DNA of 64,000 bases from Brasenia schreberi (GCA_036023115.1 JAYKKT010000076.1:6390001-6454000), one strand, 5' to 3'; positions 10,088-20,044 are shown, counted from the first letter of the stretch. Program-made: numbers and translations. The notes: a model not told the origin generated them from the letters alone.

Positions 10088-10856
10088 TATAAACACCCCG
10101 AAATCCCACGAATTTCTCAAAATCCATCTGGTTTTGTACAAGCAGCCCCAAAGGGCCATTTTGAGTCTGGAAACCCAGGAGCCTTCCAGACAACCCTGTA
10201 TATATGTTTTAAACTTTATCTTTCAAAAACATATGATATGGCTTTTGAAAACCTTTTAAAACATGTTTTGAAACCCCGAAGTGGCTTGGCCCGATCAAGA
10301 CAGGACCAGGAGAGCCAAGAAGAGCCCGGAACTGGAGCACACGTCAAGCCCGACACAGCAACTCTTGTATCTGATTCACATCCCAGGATCTCGAACGTCC
10401 AAGACCCTGTTCTTACCAAAATAGCATTTGAAGTCATCTCCGAAAGGCAGAAACGGAGGCAGACGACCATGTTGGCGAAGACCCAACGCAGACGGAGTAC
10501 TGATGCTGTCAGGCCCCGCACGAATCGTCCGTCTCGAACCCAGCTCGAAGGAGTCAGAGTTCAGTTTGGATTGGATCTGGACCATATATATCCAGATTCC
10601 AATCCAAACCCATATGTGGACTTGGATTTGGATTTGGATCCAGAGATCCAATCCAATATCCATATCCATGGCCCACATCACCTTCTCATAAATGAAGGTG
10701 GGGCCCACTTGAAATTCACGTGGGATATTGGGCATGAGAGAGAGTGGGGGTGAAAAATATCAAGAGTGTTGTATTAAGCTTGACTTGTGTGTCAAGTTTG
10801 GGTTTAATCATGTGGGTTAGCCTAATTGAGTGGGTTTAAGCTTGTAATTAGCTAAA

Positions 10857-11290
10857 ACCTAACCTAGGGCTGCACCAACATGGGGTGATCAAGGTCTATG
10901 GGCCATGCTAAGGGAGCTCCCTCACCTAAACCTAACCCAAAATGCCTAATCCTAGCCTAAACCCCTAATCCACCCCTAATCTAAACCTAATCACCTAACC
11001 CACTTCCCTAATCCCGGCCTAATCCCAACCTAATCACCTAACCCACTTCCCTAATCCTTCCCTAAACCTAGATTAATTTCCCTAATCCTAGCCTAAACCT
11101 AGCCTAATCACCTAACCTAGCTCACTAAACCTCACCCTAAAACCCAACCACCTAACCTAGCCCTAAACCCCTAAACCACCCTTAGCCCATGATTTACCCA
11201 AACCCCTAGTTTTAAAATATCTGGCCCAACCCATTACAGCCCACCTTATCTACATACCACCCTACCTAAACCACCTAACCACTACCCTCA
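10857..11290 (+). repeat. Degenerate CCTAA-type repeats in U3
   Basis: Many irregular copies of CCTAA, CCTAATCC, CCTAACCC and CCTAAACC. The same block appears in LTR H (46280-46570) and, as TTAGG-rich DNA, in the minus-strand LTRs B (15895-16260), K (30835-31110), G (39990-40260) and I (51420-51730). It is not a regular telomere array: the unit varies from 5 to 12 bp, with words such as CACTTCC between. Confidence 0.7.
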
Positions 11291-11318
11291 GCCCAGCCCT
11301 AACCGACCTACCCATCCC

Positions 11319-11347
11319 CTATTTAAACCCCCCTCCTTGGGGGCGGG
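11319..11347 (+). promoter_or_regulatory. LTR core promoter: TATA box and C/G stem
   Basis: CTATTTAAAC is followed by a C-run and a matching GGGGGCGGG. The pair TATA plus CCCCCC/GGGGCGGG is kept in LTR H (46667-46694) and, on the minus strand, in B (15746-15775) and K (30662-30688). This marks the likely U3/R border. Confidence 0.65.
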
Positions 11348-12095
11348 TTTTCTAAGTGGGAGCCCTCACCTCAGCCCAGCCGACTCCACTCACCAACCTG
11401 TCCGCCTGCTCCACTCCCCAACTGCTCCACCTGCTCCATCAGCTCCACCTGCACCGCCACCTTCCCTCTTCCATCCACCACCACCACCATCCCTCAGCCG
11501 GACGCCACCACCTCCACCCAACCGAACCAGCCAACAGTCCACCTGCCCGCCTGCTTCCCACTTCATCCGCCACCTCTCCCCATTCGGTAAGTACCCTGCA
11601 CCTTACCTAGCCCCCTTCTCTACTACCTCTCCACTCCTAGCCACCCATCCTACCTTCATCTCAGCCCTTTTACCACCACCCTTTTCACTTAGCCGAACCT
11701 AGCATAGCCCAAACTGCCGGCCACTACCTAGCCATCATTTCCCATTCGCCCTTCCCCTAGGTGTCCTATTCGGCCTTCCCACTAGCTCACCTTTTAGGTC
11801 CAGTTTCCCTAAACTCTCAACTCCCCTAGTGACCCTAAGAACCCACTCATTCAGCCCCTTTAAACCCCCTACTTTGAGGCGACATCTACTTGCCACCGGC
11901 CACCTTCGAGGCGCCTATCCCGCGCCCCACTTGCAGCCGGCCAACACCTTTGATCACCTACCTTCGCGGAGCTCCCGTTTGCAGCCCAAGGCGAAGGCCA
12001 AGCCCACGCTCAAGCAAGGCCTCTACGGACCAGCTACTCGTAAGTGCCTAAACTCGGTCCTTAGTTGTATACTTGCTTGAGATTCAATTTGATAC

Positions 12096-12140
12096 GGGGT
12101 TGTAATAACGGAGCATAGTCTCCCCCCGCTTGTAATAACG
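12096..12140 (+). terminator. LTR poly(A)-type signal and small hairpin at the R/U5 border
   Basis: GGGGTTGTAATAA, then GGAG and CTCC arms, then CCCCGCTTGTAATAA. TGTAATAA combines a plant UGUA-type upstream element with an AAUAA-type near-upstream element. The block is kept in every complete LTR, including the divergent subfamily (18355-18400, 34083-34125 and, minus, 22845-22890), so it is probably the polyadenylation region. This assignment is inference. Confidence 0.5.
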
Positions 12141-12278
12141 TGGCTTGGCACAACCACACACGTGCACTCCCTTAGTCGTGCACGATTTTTAGCACACACG
12201 GGCCTAATCAGCCCCTAATATATAAGTGTACATATATACTTTCATTTTCGAAGGGTTTTGTTTAAGTTGGGTGCGTTG

Positions 12279-12790
12279 TCTTTCAATTCAAGCACTCACA
12301 CACATTGAGCTTTCGCTCTTAGTTGAAAGACCCAAGTAAGGGCCGACCTATACTATTTGGGTTTCATTTCTTGTCGTGTGAGTAAGTCTTTCAATTCAAG
12401 CACTCTCACACACATTGAGCTTTCGCTCTTATTTGAAGGACCCAAGTAAGGGCCGACCTATACTATTTGGGTTTCATTTCATGTCGTGTGAGTAAGTCTT
12501 TCAATTCAAGCACTTTCACACACATTGAGCCTTCGCTCTTACTCCCAAGACCTTATTAAAGGCCTTATTGCAGTTATATTTGGGTTTCATTTATGTCGTG
12601 TGGGTAGTCTTTCAATTCAAGCACTCTCACACACATTGAGCCTTCGCTCTTACTCCCAAGACCTTAGTCAAGGCCATACTGCAATTTATATTTGGGTTTA
12701 ATTTCATGTCGTGTGTGTAAGTCTTTCAATTCAAGCACGCACCCACATTGAGCCTTCGCTCTTATTTGCAAGACCCGAGTAAGGGCTCAT
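12279..12790 (+). repeat. U5 minisatellite, about 110-bp unit, five copies
   Basis: Units start near 12279, 12386, 12499, 12607 and 12720 with TCTTTCAATTCAAGCAC. Each carries a short GAGC-(TTTC or CTTC)-GCTC hairpin and ends with a TGTCGTGTG-like word. Copy number differs between LTRs: four at 1118-1510, and arrays of different length at 14290-14660, 29270-29790, 38870-39045 and 50100-50440 (minus) and 47638-48090 (plus). Confidence 0.75.
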
Positions 12791-13165
12791 ATACATAATC
12801 TATATACATATTTCCCTTCGGTTATTTCCCTTCGGTTATTTCCCTTCTGTTATTTCCCCTTCAGTATTGTCTTTACATTTCGGGTTTTCCCTTTGGAGTA
12901 GCGTGAGTTTGCATTACATCTACGCCATACTACGAGGTAGGACGCATATTGCATCAAAGCAAGCCCCGCTCGAATTCGCCCATGTAGTGGAGTGTTCATA
13001 ACACACAAACTTGGTGGCCCGAAAAGGGATAAAACAAAAGACTTAGGCACGTGCAAATCCATGATTTAAAATATGCAATCGCATCCTAAAGACCCGAAAT
13101 AGACACCTCGAACCGCTTCGTAGACTTTCTCTCCAAAACTCGATTTTTTGCAAAGCGTACAGACT

Positions 13166-13193
13166 GACCCTTGCGCATCGGTGCAAGAAGGTC
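13166..13193 (+). other. Conserved U5 stem-loop 1
   Basis: CTTGCGCATCGGTGCAAG (13170-13187) forms a 7-bp stem with one G-U pair and an ATCG loop, within outer GACC and GGTC arms. It is present in all LTRs with a complete U5. Its stem sequence differs between subfamilies while pairing is kept. Confidence 0.7.
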
Positions 13194-13258
13194 TGCGACG
13201 ACAAGAGCTTACTTGCTCACAGTCGCCACGTTTAGAAGTCAGTGTTAAAAATATCTTC

Positions 13259-13288
13259 GCTAGCTTAAGTAAGCTAGCTGGCACGCCC
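13259..13288 (+). other. Conserved U5 stem-loop 2 and primer-site mimic
   Basis: GCTAGCTTAAGTAAGCTAGC (13259-13278) is a near-perfect inverted repeat, 9 bp per arm. It is followed at once by TGGCACGCCC (13279-13288), identical to the first 10 nt of the primer-binding site. The same pair of motifs is at 1989-2018 in the 5' LTR. Confidence 0.7.
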
Positions 13289-13377
13289 TATTTGTATACA
13301 TAGGCCTTAGACGCACGAGAAGATCCACTCCAAGCCCCCGGAAGGGACGAAGAGGCGGGGATTTTCGCGCGTCTACA

Positions 13378-13524
13378 GCTGAGAGCATCGATTTTGGCCT
13401 CGAATTCCCTTCTCAGGTCCTCTATCTCGTCTAGCTTGATCATGTTTTTCAAAATCCTCCTAGAGTGAGAACTTGATGCGCATGAGCCTTGGCTCGACAC
13501 TTCACTTGGGTTGGATTTTGACAT
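13378..13524 (-). pseudogene. Gag N-terminus of element B
   Basis: On the minus strand the gene starts at the ATG complementary to 13522-13524 and encodes the same first residues as C's Gag (MSKSNPSEVSSQGS), followed by about 40 more. It is then cut at 13378 by the end of C's 3' LTR. The rest of the same gag reappears at 1112 and runs left, so C inserted into it. About 140 bp of gag between the two pieces are missing, presumably lost with the left part of C's 5' LTR. The leader between this ATG and the primer-binding site (13525-13642) is homologous to 2131-2250 of C. Confidence 0.85.
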
Positions 13525-13642
13525 GCTTTCAAGCCTTTTTCAAAATTTCCTAAGTACAAGTAAAGAAAACAAAGTTAAAACAACATCTCTTTGAAAATCT
13601 TTTTGCAAGTTCTTAGAATGACTCGACTTTTAAAAGACTCAC

Positions 13643-13660
13643 ATTTCACCGGGCGTGCCA
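13643..13660 (-). other. Primer-binding site of element B
   Basis: Minus-strand TGGCACGCCCGGTGAAAT: the first 14 nt match the family site and the last four are altered. It lies 6 bp from the LTR end. Confidence 0.8.
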
Positions 13661-13666
13661 AACTTC

Positions 13667-16600
13667 TGTAGACGTAGAAAATCTCCGCCTCCTGGTTCTT
13701 AGGCCTAGAGCGAACCTTTTCGTGTGTCTAAGTCCTATTTAAATAAACAGGGCATTCCAGCTAGCTTACCTAAGCTAGCGAAGATATATTCTAGAACCTG
13801 ACTTCTAATGTGGCGACTGTGAGCAAGCAAGCTCTTGTCATCGCAGACCTTCTTGCACCGATGCGCAAGGGTCAGTCTGTATGCTTTTAAAGATAGAGTT
13901 TTTGGATAGAAGGACCTACGAAAGCGGTTCGAGGTGTTTGATTCGGGTCTTATTTGTACGATTTTCAGATTTTAGATCACGTGGATTTGCACGTGCCTAA
14001 GTCTTTCTTTTTATCCCTTTATGGGCCACCTAGGTGTGTGTTATGAACACTCCACTAAATGTGGCGATTTTGAGCCGGAGTATGGGGTTTGCTTTGATGC
14101 AATATGCGTCCTAACTCGTGGTATGGCGTATATGCAATGCAAACTCATGCTACTCCAAAGGGAAAACCCGAATTTAAAAGACAATATCGAAGGGAAATGA
14201 CTTGTAATGGAAATGCCGAAGGAAAATACATATATAATGTATATATGGGCCCTTGCTTGGGTCTTGCAAATAAGAGCGGAGGCTCAATGTGGGTGCGTGC
14301 TTGAATTGAAGTACTACACACACGACATGAAATGAAACCCAAATATAACTTGCAATATGGCCTTAACTAAGGTCTTGGGAATAAGAGCGAAATCTCAATG
14401 TGTGTGAGTGCTTGAATTGAAGTACTACGCACACAACATGAAATTAAATCCAAACATAAATTGCAGTATGGCCTTAACTAAGGTCTTGGGAATAAGAGCG
14501 AAAGCTCAATGTGTGTGAGTGCTTGAATTGAAGTACTACGCACACAACATGAAATTAAACCCAAGGATAGTATAACACGACCCTTACTTGGGTCTTACAA
14601 ATAAGAGCGAAGGCTCAATGTGTGTGAGTGTGAGAATTGAAAGACAACACACCCAACTTAAGCAAAACCCTACGTAATTTAAAGTATATACATAAACTTA
14701 TATATAAAGGGCTGATTAGGCCCGTGTGTGTTCAAAATAGTGCACAACTAAGAGAGTGCACGTGTGTGTGGATGTGTCAAGCCACGTTATTACAAGCGGG
14801 GGGAGACTATGCTCCATTATTACAACCCCGTATCAAATTTAATTTAAGCAAGTCTACAACTAAGGACCGAGTTAGGCACTTACTTATAGCTGGTCCGAAG
14901 ATGACTTGCTTGAGCGTGGGCTTGGCTTCGCCTTGGGCTGCAAGAGGGAGCTCCTCGGAATGGAACGGCAAGGGGAGATGCTGGCCGGGTGACTTGGATG
15001 CGCGGGAAGGACGCCTTGAAGCTGGTCGGTTGCTAGGAATGTGCTGCCTTGGTGCTTTGGGCTAAGGTGACTAAGGAAGGTCACTAAAGGATGGGCTGGT
15101 ATTAAGGAAGATAGTACTAAAGGGGAGCCTAAGGGAATGCCTAAGGGAAATGTATGGCTGGCCGAATGGATTTGGTACAGTCGGTTGGAGTGGCCGACTA
15201 AGGGGAGCTTAGTGGTGGCCGGCTGCTAGGGTGGCTAGGGATATTATGGATGGGAAGGGAGTTAGCTAGGGTGTTGTGGAAGGTGGGACTAAGGGCTGGT
15301 GGAGAGTGGAAGGGGCAGGTCCTAGGGAGCCAAGTAGGGTGGCCGGGTGTCACTAGGCGAAGGTAGAGTGTCGGGTGGTGGAAATGGTTGAGGTCTAGCC
15401 GAATGGGTGAGGATGGCGGGTGGCTGTGATGGGGTGATTAGTGGTGGTATAGGTGGTTGAGAGTGGAGGGGGAGTGAAGAAGAGGTGGAGCTAAGTATAG
15501 GGTACTAACCGAATGGTGAGGAAGTTGGCGGACGGAAGAAGGGCAGCCGTGTGCTTTGGATGGATGGGATTCAGCCGGGAGGTGGCGGCGATGGGGAGCT
15601 GGCCGGATGGAAGTGGTGGTGTAGGAGGAGCTTGGCCGGGGGCAGTGGTAGTGTAGGTGGAAGGAGGGCAGCAAGGTGGAAAGCTCGACTGGGAGGAGGT
15701 TGGCCAAGGTCGGCTGGGCCAAGGTGGGCTGGAAATGATTGAAAAACCCGCCCCTTAGGGGGGGGTTTATATAGGTTGGTGAAGGGCGGTTGGGGTTGGT
15801 TTTGAGGAGGTTGTAAGGTGGTTTAGGTGGTGGTGGTGTGGTGATAAGGTGGGCTGGTTTTGAGGAGGGGCCAGATATTTTAATACAAGGGGTTTTAGGT
15901 AGATGGTGTGCTAGGTTTAGGTGGGGTGGTTGAGGGGTTTAGGGTTTAGCTAGGTGGGTTGGTTTTGGGGTGAGGTTTAGTGAGTTGGGTTAGGTGATTA
16001 GGCTAGGATTAGGTTAGGTTTAGGGAAATTAAGCTAGGTTTAGGGGAGGATTAGGGAAGTGGGTTAGGTGATTAGGTCGGGATTAAGGAAGTGGGTTAGG
16101 TGATTAGAGAAGTGGGTTAGGTGATTAGGCTAGGTTTAGGATGGGATTAGGGTAAAAGGCTAGGATTAGGGTTTTTTTATTAGGATTGGGTTAGAAAGCT
16201 CCCTTTGCATAACCCATAGACCTTGTTGCATCATGTTGGTGCAACCCTAGGTTAGGTTTTGGCTAATACAAGCTTAAACTCATGCTAATTAGGCTAACCC
16301 ACATGACTAACCCCAAACTTGACACACAAGTCAAGCTTAATTACAATCACTCCCAAATCTTATCCTCCCCCACTCTCTCTCATGCCCATAATCCCACGTG
16401 AATTTCAAGTGGGCCCCACCTCCATTTATGAGAAGGTGATGTGGGCCATGGATGTGGATATTGGATTGGATCTCTGGATCCAAATCCAAATCCACACATA
16501 GGTTTGGATTGAGATCTGGATATATATATTCCAGATCTGATCCAAACTGAATTCTGACTCCTTCAGGCTGTGTTTGAAATGAACGGTTTGTGCGGGGTCT

Positions 16601-17024
16601 GACAGCATCAGTACTCCGTCTGCGTTGGGTCTTCGCCAACATGATTGTCCGCTTCTGTTTTCACCTTCCGGAGATGATTTCAAGTGATGTTTTGTTGATA
16701 ACAGGGTCTTGGATGTTCGAGATCCTGGGGGTGGATGCAATACGAGAGTTGTTGCACCGGGCTCGACTTGTGCTCCGGTTCCGGGCTCTCTTTAGCTCTT
16801 CTGGTCCTGTCTTGATCAGGCCAAGCTTGCTTTGTGGGGTTTCAAAACATATTTTAATAGTTTTTAAAATATATTATACATATTTAAAACATATAAAAGT
16901 TTAAAACATCTGTACAGGGTTGCCTGAAAGGCTCCTGGGTTTCCAGACTCAAAATGGCCCTTTGGGGCTGCTTTTATAAAACCAGGTTGATTTGAGAAAT
17001 TCGTGGGATTTCGGGGTGTTTACA
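13667..17024 (-). repeat. 5' LTR of element B
   Basis: A 3358-bp LTR in minus orientation, from TGTAGAC on the left (the LTR 3' end) to GGTGTTTACA on the right (the LTR start). It has the same organisation as C's 3' LTR in mirror order: U5 hairpins (13760-13779, and 13843-13883), minisatellite (14290-14660), poly(A)-type block (14795-14830), TATA plus C/G stem (15746-15775), TTAGG-rich U3 (15895-16260) and ATCC-rich repeats (16440-16560). The primer-site mimic is degraded here (TGGAATGCCC). Frames inside, such as 14637-15065, have no recognisable product. Confidence 0.9.
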
Positions 17025-17806
17025 CAAATGAATTTCAAAATCATGTTTTATCAAATTATTCTAATGATGATCAAGTATGAAAGATGTACTTCGATGGAGC
17101 AAGTAATCAACAAGAGGCAGGTGTGGGAATCATCCTCATATCCCCCGAGAAAGGAGAAACCCCAATTGCAATTCGACTAGATTTTTCATGCTCAAATAAT
17201 ATGGTTGAATATGAAGCACTCATACAAGGCCTAAAAATTTTGACAAATCTAGGGCCATCATGTATTGAAGTCTTTGGAGATTCTATGCTTGTTATAAACC
17301 AAGTTTCAAAGATTTGGCAAGTCAAAAATGAAAAACTCATTCCATACCATGAATTGGCCACCCAATTGGTTGATTATTTCAAGTCATGCACACTCACTCA
17401 TATAAGTAGAGAGGATAACACCCTAGCCGATGCTCTCTCATCCCTAGGGTCATCACTAAGAATCGACCCCACTATGAGAACTCGATCCTTAGAGATCCTA
17501 CATTTACCCATTCCATCCACCCATGATTTAGAGATTTTTTAAAATGACAAAAATTCAATGGAAAAACCTTGGTTTCAAGACATTAAAAACTTTTTAGAAA
17601 ATAGAGGATTTCTCGAATTTACTTCTTTTAAAAATAAAACTTTTATTCGAAAAATTTCAACCCGATATGTGATTTTGGGAGGGGTTCTTTACAAAAAGAG
17701 TTTTACTGACATCTTGTTGAGATGTGTAGACCTTGATGAGGCTAGGACTATAATGCATGAATTCCACGATGGGGAGTGTGGAGGACATGTGAATGCAAAT
17801 ATGATG
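17025..17806 (+). pseudogene. Pol fragment of element A: second RNase H and start of integrase
   Basis: This piece of a plus-strand Tat-type pol corresponds to about residues 640-890 of C's Pol. It holds the archaeal-like RNase H (17084-17542, with MYFDGASNQQEAG, YEALIQGL and GDSMLVINQV), the spacer, and the first half of the integrase zinc finger (HEFHDGECGGHVNANMM). It is cut on the left by B's LTR and on the right, in mid-codon context, by the LTR start of D. Two stops interrupt it: TGA just before the RNase H, where C has Trp, and TAA at 17540. It is clearly diverged from C in nucleotide sequence, so it belongs to an older copy or a different subfamily. Confidence 0.9.
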
Positions 17807-20021
17807 TGTAAACACCCTAAATAAAATTTTTCTGAAAAAACTCTCAATTTTGAAAACCGACTTGTTTTAAAACCTCTGCTTTAAAATAAGAATTTTAAAG
17901 ATGAAGAGGTTCAAGTTAAAGCTGAAGGGATCAGGCCTAGAGGATTTAAACAAATCAGGCAAAGATCAAGGCGTCGGTTGGAGCCCGCTTCAAGTCGAGA
18001 TCGAGTTCGCGAAAGTCAAGCTGTAGAGCAAGGAAACGGATCGACTCGAGTTAAGGCACATCTCCATCAAGTCAAGTGGATAGCCTCACCAACCTAAACC
18101 TAGTTGGACTTGACTAAGACCTAGACTTGATTCACTTGAGCTAAAATGACGCATGACCAGTTCATATCAAATGACCTAGAAGATAGGTAAAGTGTTGCAA
18201 AAGTTAGTGTGTGGAAGTGAGAAAAATAGAGAGTAAAAAGAGGGGATGGTGAGGGTCGTGCACTATCATTGGGAGCAGATCCTTGGGGAAATCCCTGTAA
18301 GTATTCCTCCTCCTTTGTTCATCTATATCTCTTCTTCATATTCAATTCAAAAGGGGTTGTATTAATAGAGCTTTGTCTCCCCCTATGATGTAATAAGAAG
18401 TAGATGTGCTGAAATTTCTATTTCTTCCTTATGCACTCTAATTGTTTGTGTTCTTGATTCTACCTCTCTATATGTTATACAAGTCTTATAACTTCTAATC
18501 CCCTCTATGCTTAAGCTAATCTATATATTTCCATTCCTTTCCCTTCAACAATTTACTTTGGGATGTTGTGTTGTTGCAATTTAAATTCGGGTGAGTTTGC
18601 ATCACGTATGTTCTAAAAACGAAATTCTAGATTTGAGCATTCCTGCATATGTTGATTGCTTTATTTTTTATTGCTAAATTGTTGCTCCGATCATTCTTAA
18701 TTTTTGCACACATTATATTTACACACACAAGCCCACTTGCAATAAAATTTTCAAGAATTTTATGGCCGTGCAACTACGTATTAAAAGATGTGTAAGATCA
18801 GGAAAAATTCAAAAATGATTTATCAAATTTTTTTTTTTGCAAAAGAGCCTGGGTAATTATCTTATAACTCTGTCTGTAGTTGTCCAAATTTGGTTAAACT
18901 TAGTTCATTAGAAAGTTCATATCCATAGCTTCCCAACAAGATCAAGTCCACTAAAATCGGAGCTCTAAGCATTGAGATACAGACCTATCTTTGGGTCTCT
19001 ATTTTTCTTTAACAGAACAATTCCGAGTGTCTAAGTAGAGACACTTTCCCGATTTAATTTTGTATCACCACTGTAAACACCCCGAAATGGGAATGTTTTC
19101 AACAAACTCCTAAATTTTGAAAACCAACTCACAACCTTTTGAACTTATAAAAACCTCAAAATTTTGAAGTTTAAACCTTTTCGGAAAATATTTCAAAATA
19201 AAGGTTTTGAATTCAGGTAAAAAACCCAAGGTTTGCAAAACAGCTCAAACGGATAGGTAAAACCCGATCCAAAAATCCAGCTCAAGATCGGGTAAAAAAG
19301 TGAAGGAGAGGCCCAGCCCAGTAATAAAAACTGGCAAAAGTGCATGAACCGAATTCGTCCAAAACACTTAGCATTCAGTTGATTTGAAGTAAAAACTTGT
19401 TTAAAAATCGAAGTTCCTAAGCGCTTAAACTGACCCTTGAGCGTCGGTTCAAGAAGGTTTAAAGCAAAAAGAGTTTGCTTGCCTACAATCGTCAAAAGTC
19501 AGAAAAACGTTTAAAAACCTTTGCTAGTTTGTGTAAGCTAGCTGGCACGCTCGCGCAAAGCGTAGGCACGAAAAGGTTCACTTCAAGTTTTCTAACTTGG
19601 GAGTGATGTCCCAAAATTCAAAACAAAAAGTGATTTAGAATATTCACATTCCAGGCTATGTCTTGTAAAATTTTCAGAAATTTTGGAGATCCCTAGGTCA
19701 CCCAAAAAAGTTCGTAAACAAACTCTGAAAACAGAACCAATTTCTGTTTTTCAGAACTTGTTTATTTTAAACTTGAAACCAAAGTTCACGAATTTGTTCT
19801 TGACAACACCGCATTTTCTACTTGGATTTGAAACTTGACTTATACATTTGAAATCGTCAAAGTGCTTAGGCTGACCTTTGAACATCGGTTTAAGAAGGCT
19901 TAAAACGAAAAGATCCCGCTTAACCACAATCGCCAAGTCTGGCACACTCGTGCAACGAAGTAGTGTTGAAAAGTTTTCTTCAAGTTTGTACATGGGCTTG
20001 GAGTGAAATTTTTACATCTAC
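17807..20021 (+). repeat. 5' LTR of element D (second subfamily), with a nested LTR piece
   Basis: Starts with TGTAAACACCC directly in A's integrase and ends near CATCTAC, 5 bp before a perfect primer-binding site. It resembles LTR L (33258-34301) and, inverted, J. It shares the poly(A)-type block (18355-18400, with TTGTATTAATAGAGC) and U5 stem-loop 1 (19877-19894) with the C-type LTRs, but lacks the CCTAA block and the minisatellite. A separate LTR start lies inside at 19072. The 5-bp target duplication cannot be checked because the right end of D is not visible. Confidence 0.75.
19072..19612 (+). repeat. Internally deleted LTR remnant inside D's 5' LTR
   Basis: TGTAAACACCCCGAAATGGG at 19072 is a fresh LTR start. 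About 330 bp later comes a complete U5-like segment with stem-loop 1 (19437-19454), stem-loop 2 and TGGCACGCTCG. The homology stops near 19612 without the expected GTCTACA end. D's own U5 follows at about 19860. The right boundary is approximate. Confidence 0.5.
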
Positions 20022-20026
20022 CGAAT

Positions 20027-20044
20027 TGGCACGCCCGGTGGGAC
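20027..20044 (+). other. Primer-binding site of element D
   Basis: TGGCACGCCCGGTGGGAC, identical to the site of C, 5 bp after the LTR end. Confidence 0.85.

Larger units (their letters stand above)
10088..13377 (+). repeat. 3' LTR of element C
   Basis: A 3290-bp LTR from TATAAACACC (consensus start TGTAAACACC) to GTCTACA. In order it holds a U3 with ATCC/GGAT-rich repeats near 10600-10700, degenerate CCTAA-type repeats (10857-11290), and a TATA box at 11319-11328 followed by a C-run/G-run stem (11328-11347). A pyrimidine-rich R region, a poly(A)-type signal (12096-12140), the U5 minisatellite (12279-12790) and two U5 hairpins (13166-13193, 13259-13278) follow. It ends exactly where B's gag resumes. 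The 5' and 3' LTRs of C are very alike, so C is one of the younger insertions here. ORFs inside (such as 11337-11702) are proline-rich products of repeat composition. Confidence 0.92.

Noticed and set aside
10043..10753. 236-codon open frame across the polypurine tract and U3
   Set aside because: It crosses the 3' UTR/LTR border, is low-complexity in its second half and is not kept in other LTR copies.
10857..11290. Interstitial telomere array
   Set aside because: The units are irregular and lack a run of plant TTTAGGG. It occurs at the same place in each C-type LTR, so it is part of U3.
11337..11702. Proline-, serine- and histidine-rich frame in the LTR
   Set aside because: It comes from the pyrimidine-rich R region. 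The same region in H, B and K gives unrelated, broken frames.
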